From: Lepraria neglecta | Lineage: Eukaryota; Ascomycota; Lecanoromycetes; Lecanorales; Stereocaulaceae | Assembly: GCA_033220425.1 (NCBI GenBank) | Contig: CM065646.1 | Location: forward strand, 3,355,501-3,419,500 | DNA length: 64,000 nucleotides | Direction of reading: 5' to 3' | Shown here: positions 32,960-44,900 of the stretch, in pieces | Position numbering within the stretch: position 1 is the first letter of the stretch | Layout of the letters: each line of letters begins with the position of its first letter | Notes under the pieces: generated by a model | Databases searched by the model: none | Told to the model about the DNA's origin: nothing | What the model saw: only the letters and a program-made list of their open reading frames with translations | Program-made: the position numbers and the translations under genes

Positions 32960-34930
32960 TATAGCTCCTTAGCGCGAAAAAAGGACCAATCTCTAGACGA
33001 GGTTTCTAGAAAATCGGGCGTTCGGGCTTTAGGCCCTTCGCCAGCCGCTAATCGTTGTCGTTGCGACGCAATAAGATAAGCCAATATAGGCGTTGCAGCT
33101 TCGCTAAATCTATACAGCCACTCTGCTTCGTGGCCTACGTTAGTCCTGGAATCTGCGGAAGCGATTTAATAGGCATACATATCAGTAGTCTCGACGTCTA
33201 CTGATTAAACAGGTAGGTCTTTATTTCTACGCTAAGACGCTATGTTTAAGTAAGGCGGAAGTATTACTATAGAAAACATGAGCTTTAAGACTTTTATCGG
33301 TCAACGGTAGTCACTGGCTTCTACGTATATAGAGGTGCATTATAGAGTAGGTAGGGGGCCAAAGTTGTACTGTTGTTGCTAGCGCCTTTGTCTATTACCT
33401 ATCTATCTCGACGCTGGAGCTCTCTGTATATACACTATCTGTCTTATTCTCTTTCCTCCTCCCTCCCTGCGAGAGCTATAGCCGCTCGCTATAAACTCCC
33501 TGATTCTAGATAACCTTAATACGACCTTCGGCCCTCTTTCCTTATCCTCTTCCTCCTCCCCTTCTTCCTCCCCTTTACTATCCTCTTCCTCCTCCCCTTT
33601 ATTATCCTCTTCCTCCTCCCCTTTACCCTCCCCTTCCCCCTCCCCTTTATTATCCTCTTCCTCCTCCTATTTCTCCTCCCCTTTATTATTATCTTCCTTC
33701 TCCCTAGCCTCCTCTAGTTTACTATCCTCTTCCTCCTCCCCTTCCTTCTCCCCTTCCTCCTCCCCTTTATTATCCTCTTCCTCCTCCTATTTCTCCTCCC
33801 CTTTATTATCCTCTTCCTCCTCCCTATCCTCCTCCGGTTTACTATCCTCTTCCTCCTCCCCGGGTCCATAACCATAAGAATACCGATCGACGCTAGGGGA
33901 GCGAATAGGGGTAAGATCGGGGCCGTCGAATACCTGAGGGGATTCGGGCGTTCTGTCTCTTTGGGCTATCTGCCTTAGCTTACGAGGCTTAGCGGTAGCT
34001 GTGATAGTAAAGGGGATAGCGTTAGCTTCACGACCTATTTCCTTTCGGCCTATAGCCCAGTGCAAAGCCTCGTATTCACGCTAGGAAATACCGAGCTTAT
34101 TTACGATAGGAGTCTATACGTCGGGTTTAAGCCTAAGAATATCAGTACTAGATTATCTCAAAGAGATTTCGATTAAAGCTAGGTCAACGGGTTACTATTA
34201 TTAAAAGTGACTTGAATCCATACCTTTCATACACGCTTGGCAGTCTGGCTCGCTTCTCCTCGGTCTTGTTTACGAGGCGTCTTGTATAGTACCTACTGTA
34301 AGCAAGGGCAGTGCGACCGGGTAATCGATCAGTAATCTCTTTCTATATTTTACCGGATTCACGTAGTTTAATAACCTCGAGTCTCTCAGCTCGAGACTAA
34401 TTTAAGTGTTTTACTAGCCGGCCGATAGGACGTTTGTTAGATCTAGGCCGCTTCTCCTTATTGGTCTTGTCTTTAAGGTAGTTCAAATAATAGAACTTAT
34501 AAGCAGAGGTAGTACAACCGGGTAATTTCTCAGCAATAGATTTCTATCCCTCGCTAGATTCATATAGTCTAATAAGCTTAGTATCCTTAGCTATAGACCA
34601 TTTTGGTTGTTTTGCTGGCCGGCTAATAGGACGTTCTTCTTCATATCAGCGCCGTTTCCTTAAAGCTCGATAAGGGTTAGGGTTCTGCTCGAAGGGTGCC
34701 TGTAACGGTTTCGGAAGACTATTTGGCCGTGTAACGAGCAGTCGCTGTTCTCTAACAGGTAGACTCGCAGGGGCCGTAGAGGTAGTAAGTTAGGATATTG
34801 TGTCGCCTATGACGGTGGCGGAAGGTTGGGATAGCTGGACGGGTATAAGACTGATCTAGAGATTAGAGGAGGTACTATCGTCCTCAAAGGTACAGGGGAC
34901 GGACCAGCCTCGAGAAAATTCCTAATATCC
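32960..34930 (-). pseudogene. Myb/SANT-like DNA-binding protein with acidic repeat tail
   Basis: From the 5' side the minus strand reads KWSIAKDTKLIRLYESSEG, KSIAEKLPGCTTSAYKFYYL (about 34540), then ERLEVIKLRESGKI, KEITDRLPGRTALAYSRYYT (about 34320) and ARLPSVYERYGF. Then come REYEALHWAIGRKEIGREA and NAIPFTIT (about 34040). Two SANT-like repeats ending in the LPGR(S/T)A...Y motif, followed by an EALHW.IG...AREA block, match fungal Myb-like regulators. A tail of GEEEEDNK units (33527-33862) follows, then a mutated C-terminus with SSSVEIDR and EAEWLYRFSEAATPILAYL. Most stops fit Gln or Trp codons. Likely once a nuclear DNA-binding protein. Confidence 0.75.
33527..33862 (-). repeat. CTCTTCCTCCTCCCCTTTAT-type tandem repeat (acidic coding repeat)
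   Basis: Polypyrimidine units of 24 or 27 bp on the plus strand, translated on the minus strand as GEEEEDNK, EEGEKEGEEEEDSK and similar. At least ten imperfect units. It lies in frame within the Myb-like relic. Confidence 0.9.
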
Positions 34931-35138
34931 AGCTTAGCGACGGGATTAATAGAAGATACTTAGAGCTTAAGAATATTATAGTAGCTGTATCTCTTCTAGT
35001 TCGTAATCGTTTTATAAAAGAAAGAGGAGGCTAGCCGAGAGACTTACTTCGTATTATCGTAAGTAGGACGAAGGTATAAAGATAATCAGGAAGATATATA
35101 TACTGTAGATAATATTGATAGATTTCCTAATAATTTCG

Positions 35139-35261
35139 CGAGAAAGGAAAGAAAATCATAGTAATAGGAAGAATCGTACTTTAAGGAATTTTGTCTAATC
35201 AGAAAGGGGGTTCTAATATCCGAATACTAATCGCGAATTAGAATCTACTTAAGTTTTCAAG
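35139..35261. repeat. 130-bp direct repeat, copy A
   Basis: Begins CGAGAAAGGAAAGAAAATCA and contains AAGAATCGTACTTTAAGGA and TTTTGTCTAATC. It ends at CTTAAGTTTTCAAG. The partner is at 35494-35627, 355 bp downstream in the same orientation. Confidence 0.8.
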
Positions 35262-35493
35262 TCTATAAATAGAAAGTACGCTTTACTAATAGCTATGGTT
35301 AGAGTTCCGGCTTATTCTTGCTCAAGGATACGCGGGTCTACTACTAGAGTGTATAATTCTTGTTGGCGCTACTTCTAGACTGCTATTCTGATTCCTGAAT
35401 ACAAGCGTATTGCTCGGCCGCAGCTGATAATTGCTGAATGTTACTTGCCGCTTATATAATCCAAGCATTTAAATAGTAAAAGGGAACTATAGG

Positions 35494-35627
35494 CGAGAAA
35501 GGATGAAAATTATTATAACGGGAAGAATCGTACTTTAAGGAGTTTTGTCTAATCTAGAAAGGAACCTCTGCGTAAGGGTTCTAATATCTGAACCAATCCT
35601 ATATCGGGACCTGCCTAAGTTTTCGAG
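35494..35627. repeat. 130-bp direct repeat, copy B
   Basis: Matches 35139-35261 with transitions and small length changes; shared core AAGAATCGTACTTTAAGGA. The origin is unclear: it could be a remnant of a small element or of a tandem duplication. Confidence 0.8.
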
Positions 35628-36299
35628 CGCGTCCCTTATGGCTAACCAGTATAAGAGAGTTCGGCGTTCCGTAACTATCTCGAACCAATCAAGCTAGGGG
35701 GTCAACGCTACGAACCCATCAGCGTAGTTATATACTGGAACACTTTAAATAGATATAGTTACAGCGATCGTCGACGATTTAATCATTGTATTTTTTATTG
35801 TTACAAGTCAAAATATAGATCTCCTAGCTTAATGCCGAGGTCTAGCTATTCGAATAACACCGTTCTGGGGCTTGATAAGGCTTGAATATCTAACTATAGA
35901 CCCGCTTACGGAGCGCGATAACCCGAAAACCAGGCCCTATCAAGGCTGGGGAACGGAAATATAATATGGATTCGATGTGTACTGGCGGGAGAAGTCTCCC
36001 TTGGATTACCCTATACTAGCCCGCCCTTGCCAAAACGTAATAGGAGAAAAGTTTTGCGATTAATATTACAAAGATGCTAGAGAGTTTTGTAAGAATTTAT
36101 TTTGGGGTAATTTAGCGGCTAAGACTTGCTAGATCGCAGAATTATAGTATATTATCCCTAAAAAAGTATTATATCGTTGTTTGAAGGTACTAACTAGATA
36201 TCTCCCCTTATAGTTTCAAAGAAGCCTTGTCTAACGCGGTTTTTCATATATAGGAACTATTTCTCGAAGCGTACGACGAGGGATAAGAGAGTTTTAGAA

Positions 36300-36976
36300 C
36301 CAGGACTTTCCGTGACGAAGCACGATATCTCTTAGGTCTAACCCTCTGGCTCTATATCGGAGAAGGGCCTTTTACCGAATAATCCGAAAGACTTCCGCAC
36401 CTGCTCCGTCTTGTATTCTAGTACTCTTCTATTATTAACGCTTATTAAGCCCTCTTGGGCCTTCTTCTAATTAAGCTATTGGCTATAAAGGTAACGATCA
36501 ATATTAGATACAGTTATCTCTTTCTTTTTCGTTCGAGATATCCCCTACAGCATTCTACTTTCTACGATATATATCCTACCTCCTATTTCGGCAAAGATCC
36601 TAGATATTACTATCGCTTCCGGATGTGAAATCTACTTGTCTATTACTATTGCTGTCCGGAAATATTATTACTTACTTACTGTCGTTTAGATCCGTTACTT
36701 AACTTGGGTCGATACGTCTGGATTCTTGAACTACTGTCTCCGGGTGAAATATATAATGAAAACGATTGTAGTGATCATCGGTAAATACTAATCCTGTAGT
36801 ACTTTTGCGCTTTCGTTAGAGAGCACCATACAAGAATTTCTTGTTCGGCCCCAATAGTATATAGTCAAAGTACTAGTAGAGGCGGCGGCGGCGCTGGTAG
36901 TGGCGGTAGTAGATCCGCTGTCATAGGCGGTAGCAAGTAGAAATAGATTGATGACGGAGTATAGCAGGTAATACAT
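36300..36976 (-). pseudogene. Candidate secreted-protein relic
   Basis: The minus frame starts MYYLLYSVINLFLLATAYDS, a plausible signal peptide, followed by a Ser/Thr/Ala tract (TTATTSAAAASTST) and a single Cys region RTRNSCMVLSNESAKV. After a TAG at the Gln-like position the same frame continues about 190 codons with RIP-type stops and reads YLPMITTIVFIIYF, VVISRIFAEIGGRIYIVE-like and RRVLEYKTEQVRKSFG. The length and Ser/Thr tract are compatible with a small secreted or wall protein, but no family is recognisable and chance openness is possible. Confidence 0.35.
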
Positions 36977-36999
36977 TTGTGTTTGTTAGATGAACTTTA

Positions 37000-38411
37000 T
37001 AGCGGATTTTACTGAGTAATAGAGATAAAGAGACAAAATAGAAAGGCGATTAAAGAAGCATTTTAAAACTTACTACAGAGCCGCTAGCTAAGGACATATC
37101 ATTTAATAACAGCATAGTAACTTATAGGTGATCCGTGCGTTTTCACAGCCCGACTCTTTCCCAATCCTTTATCTGTATACTAAGACATACTTCGCTACTC
37201 CTTCCCCGCTAGCTCTACATACTATAGTATTAATATAGAGAATAAGGAGCTTTAACTCTCTCCCGGCTAGCGGTACTTACCGGCTTTTAGCCTATATATA
37301 GGTAGACTATATTAGTGCAGAAGTATCTGTACGATTACCGCGCCCTATTTCAGTCTATATATATATAACTACATACTGCTCCATATTCTAAGAGATTACA
37401 ATGACGGGAAACCGGTTCCAGTAGTATTTACAAAGATATACTTATATAGGATCCAACGCTCTATAGCTTGATCTATATACAGAATTTCTAATACGATATA
37501 CTTCTAATACTGCTGTCCTAATATTTTACTCTCTTCTTTTATACCTATATTTCGGTATAGTAGTACATATTTGGACGTATCCATCGGAATTTGGCGGGTC
37601 GGGGTACGTAGTATAAACGAAGTCGTATATAATAGTTACATTCTCTATCCTTGTTACACTTTAATTTTAGTTTTGAATATCTAATATACTATAATAGTCA
37701 GTATAGAGAGAAGTCTTCGAAACTATTTGGGTACTTTTCTTACAGACTTTATCTAATATACTTTCCGTATAGCTATCTACTAAGGCTAACCAGCCTCTAT
37801 GTAGCTTTGATATTGCCCTCTAATATCGGACCTCTTATATTCTCGCCCTAGGGTATAATATATATTATACTATAATGGCATTAGTACGCAAGGGGGATAA
37901 GTCTTCTAGGGTATTTACCCGATCGCCTCTGGGACTCTAAGACGTAGTTAGCTTATGCCTTATTTAATAGTAGGAAAGGGTTTTATTTATAAAAGGAGAA
38001 TTCAGATGATTTACTCCCTTCTGTATAAGACTATAAGTATAGATATAAATAACAAAATCGTGGAAATTCAGAATTATAGTCTCGGCTGGTAGTGTATTAA
38101 CGAAAGATTAAGTGTGAATTATAGATTATTAGAGGGAATAGCCAAAGGAGGCGAGATATGGCCGAATAACTTCGAGTGATCCGGGCTTGGTAAGTAATTA
38201 TAAAGTATAACCTACAAAAAGCGGAGAAAACGAGAGTATAACTTGTAGAAGGTATTAGTACAGAAAGCGGAATAATTCGTCGGTGTTTATAACAAATTTC
38301 TCTATAGGAAAGTATATCTAACGGTACTACGAGCAGGGTCGTTATAACTTGAATAACTTAGAGCGAGATTCGGCCAAACTATCAAGAGAGTCACCGCCTT
38401 CGTGAGCGTAC
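37000..38411. other. RIP-mutated stretch without an assignable gene
   Basis: Very TpA-rich. A plus-strand frame at 37651-37851 is Tyr/Leu/Phe-rich and unlike a real protein. No repeats or motifs found. Confidence 0.4.
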
Positions 38412-40020
38412 GTCTTAGGACCCCCTAAATTGCTTCCTCTACTATATCTTCCTTATTTCCTCCTATTAGTAATAGTTTAGGACTAATACCGATACTATAT
38501 TTTCTAATTATTAGAGAGCGACTCGGTCAGGTATTAGGGGCTACTCCGTCTCTAGTAGTATATATATTTCCTCCGTACCGAAAAGGTCCTATATAAATTC
38601 ATTCCTCTTAGGGTGCCTATAGCGCGGAGGAGTAAGGATATTAGAGGGAGGTAGAGGATCGAAAGAGGTCTCTTCCGCTATAGTATAAACTATAATCTTA
38701 AAGTTAGAACCGAGGCTATAATAATAAAGGATTAACGAGAGTCGAGTTTTACCGAGATTACTAGAATAAACCCCCTAGCTAGTATTCCTTAATAGCTACG
38801 TTAATATAGATATAGGGGGTCTGCTACTATATCGGCTATCTATTAAGGTTACGTAAAGTATCCTCCGAAGCTTCTTGCGAGCTTAAGTAGTGATAATAAT
38901 ATAAATACGTATCGAAAGCTACACGGAAGTGCAGAGTAATAAGATCTATATTACCTAGTTATTTCGGTATACTAGCTATAGGTTCTATCCTTACTAACCT
39001 CAGGAAGTAGATCTCGTGCCCTTAATACTTTCTAACCTATAAATAAAGATATTAATAACGAAAGACTAACGATTAGGTAAGCTAGATAGCTACCTACGAG
39101 ACGGGACCATTTTTAAGGGACGAGTTAAAGACGTTTTATAAGCTAGATATAAGTAAAGTAGAAGAGTGAAAAGTATAGATAGCTGGCGCCGGAAATCGTC
39201 TAGAAATAATAAGAGTCGTTGCGCTATCTATAGTATATATTAATATATATACGTACGATAATAAGATTAACTTACTTGATTAAGGGTAGGAATAGCGAAA
39301 GATTAGTAACGATAGTAATAGCAATACTAGGGCGATGTATTACCTATCCAAGACCGGTGTTAGAGGTATATTTATATACGATCTATAAGAAGAAATACTA
39401 TAATTGACTATAAGTATTATTTAATATTATTTACTAAGAGAAGACTTACCTCTAAGATTATTATATATATATAGGAGCAGTAAAGTAGGATGGAATCGAC
39501 TAGCCGAATGCTTCCTATCTATTAAAGCCGTTATTATTAGATATCTAGAACTCAAATAAGCCTCTAACTTACTGTCGTCCAGTGAAGTTCCCTTTGAAGA
39601 GTTCAAAGCTGTAAGAATAATTAGTACTAGGTTAAGGACTGACTTTAAAAGCAAGGCTAGCGTCTGAAAGAGTCTCCCGCGGATTGGAATATTGTAGCGG
39701 ATCGCCCTAAGTAGCGTAAGGAACGCGGTAAGAGTAGTATAAAAAATATAAGAACGAATAATAAGGTGAATAGTTAGTAAGACCTTTTCTATAATAAGAA
39801 AGACAGGGGGATGAAAGCGTGCAGGTGAGATTGTAGGAGATAAAGCGGTACCTAATAAACGGGGCGAAAAAGGCACTATTTCCAAGACAAGGCTGCAAGA
39901 TCTATAGGTTCTATATAGGAGCTACGGATTGAATATAGTGGTGGTCTCTTCCTCTCTCCTTATTCGTAAGCCTATATAAGAAAAGTTCGCGCTGATTATC
40001 TCGGTAGTGTATTTTCTTTA
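38412..40020 (-). repeat. 1.6-kb dispersed repeat, copy B
   Basis: Second copy of the block at 1-1625, same orientation. Similarity starts at GTCTTAGGACCCCC and fades after about 39990-40020. The minus strand holds a 152-codon open frame (39427-39885) that is Leu/Ile-rich and has no recognisable domain; further minus-strand coding-like sequence extends to about 38420 (e.g. PDRVAL, DLFGTEEIYILLE). I saw no terminal repeats and do not know the class. Confidence 0.8.
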
Positions 40021-40156
40021 TTTATCCCTTGACGCTATTGTGTCGATAGAGTAATACTAACTAGCAAAGTGGAAAGATACGGCGCGCTAGACGATTCGAT
40101 CGGGCCGGCAAGGGAAAGCATACGAACGCTAATCTTAAGAGCCTTGGCGCGGGCTG

Positions 40157-40200
40157 ATAAGGATCTACCCTAAATCTTAAGTTTTGGGGTAGATCCTTAT
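40157..40200. other. Perfect 14-bp inverted repeat
   Basis: ATAAGGATCTACCC (40157-40170) pairs with GGGTAGATCCTTAT (40187-40200) across a 16-base loop. It could be a remnant of a foldback or MITE-type element. Confidence 0.7.
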
Positions 40201-40600
40201 TATAAATGAACTTGATAACTTTGCTTCGGTAACGGAAAATCAATGTGAACTACCAGATGTATCGTCTATCTCAGTAAGATTAAGAGAGAGCTACTAAGCT
40301 ATATTTGGTACGAAGACCGCTGGCCAAAGATGGCCCTACCTTTGTTCATTTTATAGCCTAACTCTATGGCCATTGTGCCGCCGTTCAAATCATTATTACT
40401 CCTTTCCTACTCCCTCAATTCCTAGACTACCTGGGGTTTTGGCCTTGATATGAATATTAAGTGTGCTATAAAGAGGCTTTAATAGAGTCTATAGATTAAA
40501 TCATTGCGCAGGTCGTTTAAAGCATAGTTAGCGCCTACTTTCGACTTGAATAGGATCTTTTAACCAAGGATTGGTACTTGTTATCAACCTAACTTAGCTA
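40201..40600. other. Spacer, no gene supported
   Basis: Mixed composition with no clear frame; it may hold 5' sequence of the relic that follows on the plus strand. Confidence 0.4.
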
Positions 40601-42823
40601 TTATAACAGCTGATGAAAATATAGTGAGGCTAAAACTTTTAATACTTTACTTCACCTAGGGGAAGTAACTTGCCCTATAATCGCAGAAAAACTATTTAAG
40701 CGTTACGCTCCCTCTACAGCTGTCTCGGAGCATTTAAAAGGGACAAAGTATATAACTCCTATAAGCGATAAGGATAACAGGCAGGAAGGGTCAGGACAGG
40801 GAACTACACCTAGTAGTAGCTAGACTGGGAGTTCGCGCAAGAAACGTCGAACAGCCACCAATCGCATTCAATATAGCTCTATACATCCGGGTAATTCCCA
40901 GGTCAGAGCAATATACCCTGGCACCGTGACCGAAACCTCTATTATCTTGTTTATATCTAAGCTAGATAATGATCGAGTTTCAGACATCGTTATACGTATT
41001 GGTCGTGGATTAGAAGCTATGTCTAAAGCTGAGTCTATAGCTCCTCCAAGAAGGTTAGAGCTGAATAGCCAAATGCTCACGTACGAACGCTACGCCGCGA
41101 ATATTTTGTTAATTATAGAAACGTAGGGCAAAGATAATCGGAACTCAGTCTAGTAGGCGAGATTTCTTACTGGTTCCATCTTATTTACTAGCCTCTACCT
41201 TCCTGCCCGTCCTGTAGAGATAGAAGCAGATATCCCTAAGTAATCACGCAGTGAGATTACACGCTGGAGGAATATTATAGAATTTTCGAATACCCTTATT
41301 AAGAATCTCTATCCTCGTTAGAAGGATAAAGTATTTCTCGTACTCTATACTCTCGCTAGTAAGTAAGCTATAGTTAGATATTCCGTTGTCAAGTTAGTCC
41401 TACTAAATTTTCGTAGCGAAAAATGAATCATTAAGAACGATATCGGATCTTGGACAGGATCGGCTACTATGGATTACCGGCCAGGTAGTAATATAAATCG
41501 AGATAGAACAACCTAATATTTCGGGAGAGTAGTTCCTACATCCGGCTTCGATAGTCGGCCCGTTGCTAAGTTAGAGGTATATTAAGTATATTTAATTAGG
41601 CCAGGGGTAAGAATTAATATCTGACTAGTTACGAAATAATATGCGAGGTACTTAAACTCCCTTGTTTAGAAGCCGCCAGCGAAGACTTAGAAGGAGGGTT
41701 ACTCAGGATAAGAAACGCTTAAGCTTCTTAACTTTTTAATAGGCGCTTCTGGATGATAGAACAATAACCGTCTTATACTCCTAGTAAGGCTACTATTAGA
41801 GCTGATAACAGCCTGCGCAGGCCTATAGATAAGGAGTCTGCAGCTCGGCTACTCTATCAACTCCAGTCGCAACGAGATCTCACCTAAAGCCATCTGACAC
41901 TAATAAACCCTGTATATCAATCTAGCGCCTCTGCTGGCTTCCCAAGTACCTTAGAAGATAAGCAGGGCCTACCGAGCTTAAATAGATTACAAATTATTGG
42001 TGAAGATTCTATAGGAGACGACGGGATTCGCCTCGGAGCCGGAGGGCCAATTTAACGAATGGTATATAATAGGGTTATTAATAATTGTTCTAACATGAGT
42101 CTAGAAGCTTCCCTAACTAAATCAAAGAATTACTGCGCCGACCTATAAAACCTTACTTAGATCGGCGACTAAGCTCCAGTAGATTCGCGATACCAAAATA
42201 TAAAATATTACTAAGCGCAGGTAGTATAAAACGATCCTTGTGTTGAGACGACTGCTCTAAAGATATTAGAGGTTTTGTTAAATGAGAAGTCATAAGACGC
42301 GCCATTATATTCCGAGCAATCTATATTCTTAAGCGATCAAGCTGAGAGAATTCTTCAGAATGGTATCGACCCTAATATGGGCGACTTAGAAGGATGGAAT
42401 ATCGATGACGATATGGATGTGTATGAATCATGGAATATCGACCGCGACATGGATGTGTATGAATCATGGAACATCGACCGCGACATGGATATGTATGAAT
42501 CATGGAATATCGACCGCGATATGGATATGTTTGACCTAGGGAACATCGACCCCGATATGGATGTGTTTGCCCCAGGGAATATCGACCCCGATATGGATAT
42601 GTTTGACCTAGGGAACATCGACCCCTATGTGGATGTGTTTGACCTAGGGAACATCGACCCCGATATAGAAGGTATCTGAAGGAATGAATATTAAACCCAA
42701 TATTGACTCCGATATCGACCCCGATATGGTAGGATGGAATATCGATCTTGAAATGGATCTATTTATGAACAACCAAAAGCAAGATGAGGAACTGCTCCCA
42801 ATATCGCCTGCCTACACAACCTA
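40600..42823 (+). pseudogene. Unknown fungal gene relic with 12-residue acidic repeats
   Basis: The plus strand reads KLFKRYAPSTAVSEHLKG (about 40690), then a basic cluster SSRKKRRTATNR (about 40830), then TSIILFISKLDNDRVSDIV and RIGRGLEAMSKAESIAPPR. ARPVEIEADIP, ITRWRNIIEFSNTLIKNLYP and similar helical stretches follow. The last part is a tandem repeat, ESWNIDRDMDVY turning into LGNIDPDMDVFA (42390-42668). After a further IDLEMDLFM unit the frame ends ISPAYTT with a stop at 42821-42823. The KKRR cluster near the N-terminus and an acidic repeat tail would suit a nuclear, perhaps transcription-related protein, but no zinc cluster or known domain was found. Many RIP-type stops upstream; the repeat region itself is open for 100 codons. 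Confidence 0.6.
42390..42668 (+). repeat. 36-bp tandem repeat (12 residues), about 7.5 copies
   Basis: Units such as GAATCATGGAACATCGACCG followed by CGACATGGATGTGTAT repeat every 36 bp and drift into a second type (LGNIDPDMDVFD). A degenerate unit lies at 42705-42770. The period is a multiple of three and the frame stays open. Confidence 0.9.
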
Positions 42824-42829
42824 AACATT

Positions 42830-44250
42830 AAGATAAATGAAATCCAGCCCCGGGTTGACAATAACAGATCGAGTGATATAAGTGATCGACCTAGGAGTTA
42901 ATTTCTTGGATATCGTTGGGTCTAAAGGGTTAGAAACCTCTGGTGTTCTATTTAGAATTCGAATGGGAATGATACGTGTGAACGAGGAGGAGCTGTAAAT
43001 TCTGCTGGATTCAGGACCCTGGACTCGATATAGCACGTATCTAGGTTCAGGAGACTGCTTAAAGGTTAGCTAGAACCTGATGCCGAAGATAATAAAACGG
43101 ACGTTGTTGACGAATACCAGGTGTTGGAACAGATGCTTCAAATTTTGAACTAGCTGCGAGTCTACACACTTCTTCTTGCTATCCGAAGGCTTCCTAAAGT
43201 CCGTTAAGTCCTTGGATAACCACTTTGCCAGAGTCTCCAAATTTTTCTTATTGTCTTCGTTACCTAGCGGCTCTTAATTAAGGTGATTATAAGTTCCTTT
43301 GCTCGCTATTAGGAAAGCGATTATAGGGCGCCTTAATAATCGTACCGAAGCTTCATTACCGTATCAGCCTTATAGTATATAGTACTTGTATATACCGCGA
43401 TAATCCTTACCGCTCCGATCTTACTATAAGAGTGTGATAATCTAGATCTTTTTAAGACGTTATTAACGGAGGGGTAACTAATATAGTTAGAAATTGCTGT
43501 ATAGCGACACGAAAACTCGGCGACCGTAGTCTTGGCGCCCGGAATTAGTCGATTATTTTTAGTCCTTATATTAGATATAATAGTATAGTATAATATACTA
43601 ATGTTGCCGGTGGTCTTATAGATGTAATATCTGTGAAATTACCTGTTCCGACGATATATCAGCGCCTATGAGGAGCTATAATCGTGTGATATCTATTATA
43701 TACTATAGTGTAAGCATACTCTTCAGTGGGGCGTAACGAGTCGGAGCCTATGAAGCGAAGCTTATCTAGCGACCTGGGTTTTTGAATGGCTGGCAAGCTG
43801 AGTCGTCCGTCAACGATAACCATGTATCCCTACTAGGAAGCCTACCGCGTATACTCTTATCGGACTAACGCAATAGTATAGCCTTGCTTGACCTCGAAGC
43901 TTACTCTTACCGGTAGGACCCTGCTACCCCTACTCGATAAGTAGCCCGTCTCTAATAGTAAAGTGGTAATAGTAAGGAGTAGATGATATATACCTGGAGT
44001 AAATACTAATTACCTCTTATATTATTACTTTTAACTTCTAATACGAGCGCTTAGAGTACTATCTAGTCTTGGATCTCCCTTATACCGAGCAGTCACCGCT
44101 TTCTAATTAAGAGGTATTTACTAGGTTTAGTTCTCTTCCTTTCTTTTTTTATATATTAAAGAAAGTAGGAATCCTAACTGAACCTCTATATTACAATAAA
44201 TTCATTTCTAGGATCTACTCTTAACTATTACGACAGCTTTTACTAGTATA
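42830..44250. other. RIP-mutated stretch without an assignable gene
   Basis: Minus-strand frames near 42821-43300 are partly open but have no motif. 43300-44150 is stop-dense in all frames. No repeats found. Confidence 0.4.
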
Positions 44251-44900
44251 ATAGGTATTACTCGAAAACTTATTAAGAAGGGTAATAGTACCGAGAAGCC
44301 TAAGAAGGGAGATAAGGTTATAATTAAGTATACAGGTAACTTCTACGATGTAAGCGTAGGCCTAGAGAAGGATTTCAGAGGTAAGTAGTATATATATAAT
44401 ATAATTTACTGGCCGTATACCGTCAAGAGAGAACTTTGGCTGACTAATACCTTTATATATCTAGATTCGATTTGTCCGTAGGTCGTAGGGACTTCAAGAT
44501 ATAGATTAGCATTAGTAAACTTATTCGAGGTACCTCGGACCTCTATATACTAGACAGGATAGCTATTGGTTAATATAAGCTAGGCTAGGATAAAGGCGTC
44601 ACGGAGATGACTCTAGGGGAAATAAGTATCTTAACCATCTCTAGGTATATAAGCAGAATCTCTACTACCTTTCTTCCACTCTTAACTCCGCTGATACCTC
44701 CTAAACAATAGTGACTATACCTACGGCGACCGGTAAGCCTCTAAAACCCTATATGTATACTTCTACAACGCAAGGGATCGACGAGCTTTCACGCTCCGCA
44801 AGCTATCCTAATATTCGTACCCTATTAACTAACGAGTGTTTCTCTAGTATAATAGAGGTTTCCTAGGTGTTATTCTACCGAATACTACCTTAATCTTATA
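44251..44900 (+). pseudogene. FKBP12-type peptidyl-prolyl isomerase relic
   Basis: Five exons can be placed with consistent phases: 44251-44387, 44465-44529, 44584-44644, 44712-44732 and 44856-about 44900. Translation in order: GITRKLIKKGNSTEKPKKGD, KVIIKYTGNFYDVSVG, FDLSVGRRDFKI, DKGVTEMTLGEISILTIS, SDYTYGD and RGFLGVILPNTTLIL. This follows fungal FKBP12 (KGD..TI.YTG, FDSS.GRGDF, GWDEGV..M.LGE, DYAYG.RGFPG.IPPN..L.F) along its whole length. The initiator ATG is ATA, the Trp of GWDEG is TAG, and a TAG follows DFKI; all fit RIP transitions. FKBP12 folds proteins and binds FK506 and rapamycin. Because introns are kept, the copy arose at DNA level. Confidence 0.85.

Larger units (their letters stand above)
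34935..36300. other. Stretch with a pair of short direct repeats, no gene supported
   Basis: RIP-mutated and stop-dense on both strands. The only structure found is the direct repeat pair at 35139-35261 and 35494-35627. GC is slightly higher around 35900-36050. Confidence 0.4.

Noticed and set aside
35139-35627. Direct repeats considered as a pair of long terminal repeats
   Set aside because: Too short, only 355 bp apart, and nothing between them resembles a retroelement gene.
37651-37851. 66-codon plus-strand frame
   Set aside because: Tyr/Ser/Leu-rich, no upstream or downstream continuation.
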